Assembly: GCA_009928645.1 (NCBI GenBank) | Contig: SACH01000013.1 | Coordinates: forward strand, 1 to 56,791 | Source of the DNA: Gammaproteobacteria bacterium | GTDB taxonomy: Bacteria > Pseudomonadota > Gammaproteobacteria > Chromatiales > Chromatiaceae | DNA: 56,791 nt | Direction of reading: 5' to 3' | In this document: positions 52,064 through 56,791 of the stretch, one piece after another | How positions within the stretch are numbered: the stretch's first letter is position 1 | Layout of the letters: every line of letters begins with the position of its first letter | Notes under the pieces: generated by a model | Told to the model about the DNA's origin: nothing | Database searches by the model: none | Seen by the model: only the letters and a program-made list of their open reading frames with translations | Program-made: the position numbers and the translations under genes

Positions 52064-53281
52064 ATGCAACCCGGCATCTCCGTTCTCCTTGCCCGCCCTG
52101 ATCTCCTCGCCCGCCTCCGCGGCCAGCGCCTCGCCCTGCTGGGGCACCCCGCCTCCCTGACCGCGGCCGGCGAGCATAGCCTTGATGCCCTGCGGGCGAC
52201 GCCCGGCCTCGAACTGGTCGCCGCCTTCGGTCCCCAGCATGGCATGCGGGGCGACAAGCAGGACAACATGATCGAAAGTCCGGACTATCGCGACCCCCTC
52301 CATGGCATCCCCGTCTTCAGCCTCTATGGCGAGGTGCGCCGCCCGACGGCCGCCATGCTGGCGACCTTCGACGTCCTGCTGGTGGACCTTCAGGACATCG
52401 GCACCCGCATCTACACCTATGTCACCACCCTAGCCTATCTGCTCGAGGCCTGTGCCCGACTCGGCAAGCCGGTGTGGGTGCTGGATCGTCCCAACCCCGC
52501 CGGCCGCCCCGTGGAAGGGACGCTCCTGGAACCCGGCTGGGAGAGCTTCGTCGGTGTCGCCCCCCTGATCATGCGCCATGGCCTGACCTTCGGCGAACTG
52601 GCCCGCTGGCTGGCGGCCTGGCTGCGCCGGGATCAGGGTCTGACCGTCGACCTGGAGGTCGTCGCCATGACCGGCTACCGCCTCGACGCCGCCCCCGGCT
52701 ATGGCTGGCCCCTCCACGCATGGCCCTGGGTCAATCCCAGCCCCAATGCCTCCAGCCTCAACATGGCCCGCTGCTTTCCCGGCACGGTGCTCCTCGAAGG
52801 CACCACCCTGTCCGAGGGCCGGGGGACGACGGTGGCCCTGGAGATCCTGGGGGCGCCGGACATCGACGGCTGTCGCCTGCTCAGCCGCATGCGCGACTGG
52901 CGCCCGGACTGGCTGGCGGGCGCCCTGTTGCGGCCCTGTCACTTCGAGCCGACCTTTCACAAGCACGCCGGGCACCTCTGCTCGGGCATCCAGATCCATA
53001 CCGACCTGGCCAGCTACGACCACCCGCGTTTCCGCCCCTATCGGCTGGTGGCCCTCTGCCTCAAGACCCTGCGCCGGGAATATCCGGATTATCCGTTGTG
53101 GCGGGTCTTTCCTTATGAATACGAGACGGAGCACCTGGCCATCGACCTCCTGGCCGGCGGCACCCTGCTCCGCGACTGGGTCGACGACCCCCAGGCCACC
53201 CCGGAGGATCTGGAGGCGCGCCTGGCCGCCGACGAGGCCGTCTGGTGTGAGGATCGCGCCCCCTATCTGCTTTATGATTGA
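52064..53281 (+). CDS. namZ: NamZ-like exo-beta-N-acetylmuramidase (DUF1343)
   Basis: A 405-residue DUF1343 protein. Key features: LALLGHPASLTAAGEHSLDAL, GPQHGMRGDKQDNM, FDVLLVDLQDIGTRIYTYV, LDRPNPAGRPVEG and WVNPSPNASSLNMARCFPG then LEGTTLSEGRGTT. NamZ removes N-acetylmuramic acid from the non-reducing ends of peptidoglycan fragments. There is no clear signal peptide here, so it may act in the cytoplasm on recycled wall fragments. ATG 52064 begins the conserved part. It precedes a dispersed repeat and the CDGSH gene. Confidence 0.88.
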   Translation: MQPGISVLLARPDLLARLRGQRLALLGHPASLTAAGEHSLDALRATPGLELVAAFGPQHGMRGDKQDNMIESPDYRDPLHGIPVFSLYGEVRRPTAAMLATFDVLLVDLQDIGTRIYTYVTTLAYLLEACARLGKPVWVLDRPNPAGRPVEGTLLEPGWESFVGVAPLIMRHGLTFGELARWLAAWLRRDQGLTVDLEVVAMTGYRLDAAPGYGWPLHAWPWVNPSPNASSLNMARCFPGTVLLEGTTLSEGRGTTVALEILGAPDIDGCRLLSRMRDWRPDWLAGALLRPCHFEPTFHKHAGHLCSGIQIHTDLASYDHPRFRPYRLVALCLKTLRREYPDYPLWRVFPYEYETEHLAIDLLAGGTLLRDWVDDPQATPEDLEARLAADEAVWCEDRAPYLLYD

Positions 53282-53375
53282 CCCCAGGGAACCCAAGCAT
53301 GACTGGTTACCCTTGATCGATCACCAAGGGCGCTTGGCACGATCAACTTTCCTTGGCGATCAGCCTGCACACTTT

Positions 53376-53450
53376 CACGCGGGGCTCGCCATACCCTTGA
53401 CGATGAAAGACCCGGTGGGGTACGGTCGCCAGAGGGCCATGTCTTTCAAG
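53376..53450 (+). repeat. Dispersed intergenic repeat, copy D
   Basis: GGGCTCGCCATACCCTTGA, then GATGAAAGACC, ending ATGTCTTTCAAG. It shares the order and partial sequence of copies B and C, but is more diverged. It lies between the namZ-like and CDGSH genes. Confidence 0.5.
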
Positions 53451-53484
53451 CAAAAAACAAACAACTCTTGAGGAGGTTACCGCC

Positions 53485-53739
53485 ATGATTGAGCCCATGA
53501 TCGCCGCCACCGTCCCCGCCGCCGTCGAACTCAAGGCTGGCCAGACCATTTACTGGTGCAGTTGCGGCCTGTCGGCCAACCAGCCCTATTGCGACGGTTC
53601 CCATACCGGGGATTTCAACCCCCTGCCTTTCACCCCGGAGGCCGACGGCACCTACTACCTCTGTCAGTGCAAGCAGACCGCCACCCCGCCCCTGTGCGAT
53701 GGCGCCCATAACCGCTTCGCCGAGGGTGGTCAGGGCTGA
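53485..53739 (+). CDS. CDGSH iron-sulfur domain protein with two motifs
   Basis: An 84-residue protein with two CDGSH-type [2Fe-2S] motifs: CSCGLSANQPYCDGSH (residues about 30-45) and CQCKQTATPPLCDGAH (about 61-76). Each has the C-x-C-x2-(S/T)-x3-P-x-C-D-G-x-H spacing. Such small bacterial proteins carry clusters in redox or iron metabolism; the partner is unknown. GAGGAGG lies 9-10 bases before the ATG. It is a single gene between the namZ-like and the nicotinamidase-like genes. Confidence 0.92.
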   Translation: MIEPMIAATVPAAVELKAGQTIYWCSCGLSANQPYCDGSHTGDFNPLPFTPEADGTYYLCQCKQTATPPLCDGAHNRFAEGGQG

Positions 53740-53843
53740 GGTCAGATCGGCAGGGGACTGCCCAGGGGTTCATCTTGCCGGCCTGTCGTGGATGAACCCT
53801 CGGTATCGGGCGTTCCCCTGGTCCGACCGATCACGCCAAACCT

Positions 53844-54470
53844 TCAGTCAGCGATACCCAGGTCGGTGGTCGCCACCAGAGTAGCGCCGGCACCCGCCAT
53901 GCGCCGCAGGGCCTGGCGCTCATCGTCCGGAGCGAGATTGACGGCGCGACAGGCATCGGTGAGGACGATGACCCCATAGCCCGCTCGCCGCAGGTCGAGG
54001 CAGGTATGGCATACGGCATAGTCCGTCGCCAGGCCGGCGACGAAGAGCCGACGTAGCCCCAGCAGGCGCAGGGTGGCGCTCAGGGTACGGCCCGCCTCAT
54101 CCTCGGCCAGGAAGGCGGAATACTGCTCCTGCGCCGGGTGCTGGCCCAGGGAAAAGATCAGGGGGCTGGGTGCCAGGTGCAGCCGGGCATCAAACGCCGC
54201 CCCGGAGGTGTGCTGGACGCAGTGGGGTGGCCAGGGACCACCCTGAGCCTGGAAGGAGCAATGATCCGCCGGGTGCCAGTCGCGGGTGTAGAGGACCGGC
54301 AGCCGCTGGCGGAGGAAGGCGGTGATGACCCGGTTCAAAGGGGGAAGGATACAGTCCGCCTCCTGAATGCCGAGGGCGCCGCCGGGCATGAAGTCGTGCT
54401 GCATGTCGATCACTAACAGGGCATCGCCGGTTTTCAGGGTCGCGGAGGGCATAAGAAGGGCTAGGTTCAT
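53844..54470 (-). CDS. pncA: Isochorismatase/nicotinamidase-family hydrolase
   Basis: A 208-residue cysteine hydrolase. Catalytic Asp22 is in LLVIDMQHDFMPGG; the metal-binding set Asp64, His66 and His70 is in YTRDWHPADHCSF; the nucleophile Cys154 is in GLATDYAVCHTCLDL. PncA needs a Lys in the xKG...YSAF segment, but here the site reads FSLGQHPAQEQYSAF with Leu108 in its place. The family is certain; nicotinamidase activity is doubtful without the Lys. The symbol denotes the subfamily only. Confidence 0.85.
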   Translation of the reverse strand: MNLALLMPSATLKTGDALLVIDMQHDFMPGGALGIQEADCILPPLNRVITAFLRQRLPVLYTRDWHPADHCSFQAQGGPWPPHCVQHTSGAAFDARLHLAPSPLIFSLGQHPAQEQYSAFLAEDEAGRTLSATLRLLGLRRLFVAGLATDYAVCHTCLDLRRAGYGVIVLTDACRAVNLAPDDERQALRRMAGAGATLVATTDLGIAD

Positions 54471-54814
54471 GTCGTGCTCTGGCGGGTGAAGATGGCACCG
54501 TGGCTGGTGACGGAATATCCATCGCCAATCCGGTTGCGACTGGTTCGGGCCGGCTGGCTGGTCATCCGGCCTGATCTGGCCCTAAAGTATCGGTAAAACC
54601 AACCCTCCCCGCCAGTAGTGCCATGCCGAACAGTCCCAGCGCCAGCCCCGGTAACCGTCCCTGCGCCAGGCTCAATGCCCGTCCCGGTGCTAAGCCGAGG
54701 GCTAGTTCGGTTGCCAGTCCCCGGGCTGAGGCCAGCCCCGTTCCCCCGCTTGGCGCCGGCCCTGGTCGCGGCCAGGCACCCGCCCCCTCGGCCACGGGCA
54801 CCCCACCGGAGGCG

Positions 54815-56356
54815 ATGGCGGGGTGCGGACCGGTCTTGCGCCTGATCCTGGGTGACCAGCTCAACCCCCGCCATTCCTGGTTCGACGTCACCCACCCGGC
54901 GGCGGTCCATGTCCTGATGGAGATCCGCCAGGAAACGGACTATGTGCGCCATCACGCCCAGAAGGTGCTGGCCATCTTCGCCGCCATGCGCGATTTCGCC
55001 CGCCAGCTCAAGGCCGCCGGCCACCGGGTGCGCTATGTCGCCATCGACGACCGGGCCAACCGTCAGTCCCTGACCGCCAACCTGGAGGCCCTGATCCACC
55101 ACTACGGCGCCGCCGCCCTGGAGTACCAGGCCCCGGACGAGTGGCGACTGGACGCCCAGTTGGCGGACTGGGCGCGCCGTCAGCCGATCCCCTGCCGGAT
55201 GGTGAACAGCGAGCACTTCTATACCGAGCGCGACACGGCCGCTGAGATCTTCAAGGGCCGCCGGCAGTGGCTGCTTGAACACTTTTACCGCACCCTGCGC
55301 CGGCGGCATCAGGTCCTCCTGGATGAGTCTGGTCAGCCCGTGGGCGGCCAGTGGAACTTTGATAGCGAGAATCGCAAACCCTGGCCTGGCAGCCCCCCTG
55401 AGCCCGCCGATTCGCGTCCCATTCACGACCATGCCGCCCTGTGGCACACCATCCAGGCCGCGGGCGTCATCACCCTGGGCGACCCCCAGGCCGCCGCCTG
55501 CCGCTGGCCCCTCAATCGTGCCGAGGCCCTGGCGCAACTCGACGCCTTCGTCACCGGCGCCCTGCCCCATTTCGGCGATTTCCAGGATGCCCTGTCCTCC
55601 CGTGGCTGGCGCCTCTTTCACTCCCTGCTGTCCTTTGCCCTCAACACCAAGATGCTCGACCCCCGGGAGGTGGTGCAGGCCGCCGAGGCCGCCTGGCGCG
55701 CCGGCCAGGCGCCCCTGGCGGCGGTGGAGGGCTTCATCCGCCAGATCCTCGGCTGGCGGGAATACGTGCGCGGGGTCTATTGGGTGCACATGCCGGGCTA
55801 TACCGAAGTCAACTTCTTTGACCACCAGCGACCCCTGCCCGGCTGGTTCTGGACCGGCCAGACGCGCATGGCCTGCCTGGCCAGCGCCATCGGCCAGTCC
55901 CTGGCGCAGGCCTATGCCCATCACATCCAGCGCCTGATGGTCATCGGCAACTTCGCCCTGCTTGCCGGCCTGGACCCGGCGGAGCTGCACCGCTGGTACC
56001 TGGGCATCTACATCGACGCCTTCGAGTGGGTGGAGGCGCCCAACACCCTGGGCATGAGCCAGTTCGCCGACGGCGGTCGCATGGCCACCAAGCCCTACGT
56101 CAGCAGTGCCGCCTATCTGGACCGCATGGGCGATCATTGCCGCGGCTGTCATTACGACAAGAAGGCCAAGGAGGGCGAGCGGGCCTGTCCCTTCAATCTC
56201 CTCTACTGGGACTTCTTCGCCCGTCACGCGGAACGGTTGCGGCCCAATCCCCGCCTGGGGCTGGTCTACCGCAACCTGGAACGGATGGACCCGGTGAGCC
56301 TGGCGCGGTGGCGGGCCCAGGCCGCAAGGATGGTCGACCGGTTGGAGGAGCTGTGA
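54815..56356 (+). CDS. FeS-containing photolyase/cryptochrome-like protein (PhrB type)
   Basis: A 513-residue protein of the FeS-BCP/PhrB group of (6-4) photolyase-like proteins. The start (LRLILGDQLNPRHSWF) is typical, as are RHHAQKVLAIFAAMRDFA, GWREYVRGVYWVHMPGY (FAD region) and NFFDHQRPLPGWFWTGQT. Cysteines that bind the [4Fe-4S] cluster are in RMACLAS, DHCRGCHYDKK and RACPFNLLYW. ATG 54815 fits the family; the in-frame extension from 54623 is an Ala/Pro/Arg-rich tract without similarity. It would use light to repair (6-4) photoproducts, which suits a phototroph. Confidence 0.9.
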   Translation: MAGCGPVLRLILGDQLNPRHSWFDVTHPAAVHVLMEIRQETDYVRHHAQKVLAIFAAMRDFARQLKAAGHRVRYVAIDDRANRQSLTANLEALIHHYGAAALEYQAPDEWRLDAQLADWARRQPIPCRMVNSEHFYTERDTAAEIFKGRRQWLLEHFYRTLRRRHQVLLDESGQPVGGQWNFDSENRKPWPGSPPEPADSRPIHDHAALWHTIQAAGVITLGDPQAAACRWPLNRAEALAQLDAFVTGALPHFGDFQDALSSRGWRLFHSLLSFALNTKMLDPREVVQAAEAAWRAGQAPLAAVEGFIRQILGWREYVRGVYWVHMPGYTEVNFFDHQRPLPGWFWTGQTRMACLASAIGQSLAQAYAHHIQRLMVIGNFALLAGLDPAELHRWYLGIYIDAFEWVEAPNTLGMSQFADGGRMATKPYVSSAAYLDRMGDHCRGCHYDKKAKEGERACPFNLLYWDFFARHAERLRPNPRLGLVYRNLERMDPVSLARWRAQAARMVDRLEEL

Positions 56357-56422
56357 CGCTCACCGATTGGTTGTGGTCATCTCCAGCCATCACCTATCAC
56401 CCTGCACGCTTGACGTGGGTCG

Positions 56423-56520
56423 GGTCGGGTGGCGTCTGGCGGGGGACGCCGTGAATCCGTCCCTGGAGGCTTGCCAACCGCATCCCTGCGGTTGACACCC
56501 CCGCCAGACGCCACCCGACC
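56423..56520 (+). repeat. 98-bp palindromic element, copy 2
   Basis: The first 23 bases (56423-56445) are a perfect inverted repeat of the last 23 (56498-56520). The interior carries GTGAATCCGTCCCTGGAGGC and a small hairpin AACCGCATCCCTGCGGTT. Length and order equal copy 1 at 38161-38258, but the outer arm (GGTCGGGTGG / CCACCCGACC) differs from copy 1 (GAGCGG / CCGCTC) while remaining self-complementary. Confidence 0.85.
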
Positions 56521-56617
56521 CTCTCTCATCTCAGCCAAAACAAGCATACTTCGGCACTATGATGAGCATCCGCCGGGTTGCCCCCCAGAGACACTGCACG
56601 GGAACCGCTCCACACCC

Positions 56618-56791
56618 ATGCTGACCTTCATCGAAATCAGCGCCATCATCGTCTTCGCCGTGTCCGGTCTGATCGTGGCCGTGCGCAAGGGGATGGACAT
56701 CGTCGGCGTCTTCACCGTGGCCTTCGTCGCCGCCTTTGGCGGCGGCACCCTGCGCGATGTCCTACTGGACCGTCGCCCCCTCTTCTGGGTG
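56618..56791 (+). CDS. TRIC-channel/UPF0126 family protein (start only)
   Basis: The first 58 codons of a membrane protein, cut by the right edge. MLTFIEISAIIVFAVSGLIV is the first helix; VFTVAFVAAFGGGTLRDVLL then DRRPLFWV is the family signature (GGGTLRDVLL), as in YicG-like trimeric cation channels. It starts at ATG 56618, after a gap holding the 98-bp element. Ribosome site: GGGAAC at low match. Confidence 0.85.
   Translation, partial: MLTFIEISAIIVFAVSGLIVAVRKGMDIVGVFTVAFVAAFGGGTLRDVLLDRRPLFWV

Overview
The window is GC-rich, mostly tightly packed bacterial DNA. The gene content (a Qmo/Hdr sulfite-oxidation module, an Rnf complex, a FadL-type porin and paired two-component systems) suggests a sulfur-oxidising gammaproteobacterium, probably a purple sulfur bacterium of the Chromatiales. 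This is inference from gene content; no rRNA or marker was available. I saw no tRNA, rRNA, CRISPR array, transposase or prophage gene.

Layout. 1-5.1 kb: partial FadL-type porin, an SCP2-like protein, Ppx/GppA and an MFS transporter. 5.4-7.7 kb: two decayed genes on the minus strand, a multiheme cytochrome c and an NtrC-type regulator, fused at one junction. 7.8-15.4 kb: an XRE-type regulator followed by a six-gene hydrogenase-4-like membrane complex (HyfB, C, E, F, G, I). Its 'large subunit' lacks all four NiFe-binding cysteines, so it is an energy-converting hydrogenase-related (Ehr) complex and not a hydrogenase. 15.6-20.2 kb: TraB-family and HerA-like proteins, a membrane protein and Pcm. 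20.5-26.1 kb: complete rnfABCDGE. 26.2-30.1 kb: an alkaline phosphatase, an unknown protein with a duplicated domain and an amino acid:sodium symporter. 30.4-36.9 kb: ArsR regulator, PAS response regulator with hybrid kinase, peroxiredoxin, and an EnvZ/OmpR-like pair. 36.9-38.3 kb: a candidate small RNA, a small ORF, a DUF302 protein and a 98-bp palindromic repeat. 38.4-41.7 kb: AMP/thymidine phosphorylase, a PRPP-synthetase homologue and RfaH. 41.8-43.4 kb: an A+T-rich island with two unknown ORFs and a PIN-domain toxin-like pair. 43.5-48.7 kb: qmoA-qmoB-hdrC-hdrB on the minus strand. 49.3-56.8 kb: DUF465, a stand-alone EF-G, NamZ (DUF1343), a CDGSH protein, a nicotinamidase-like protein, an FeS photolyase-like protein and the start of a TRIC/UPF0126 channel.

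Together, Rnf (ferredoxin/NAD), Ehr (ion-pumping, partner unknown) and QmoAB-HdrCB (APS reductase electron acceptor) give the locus a strong redox and energy-conservation character. Two families of intergenic repeats run through the window. The most unusual items are the Ehr complex, the fused double pseudogene, the 98-bp palindromes with variable but self-complementary outer arms, and the orphan transcription unit at 37.0-37.2 kb.
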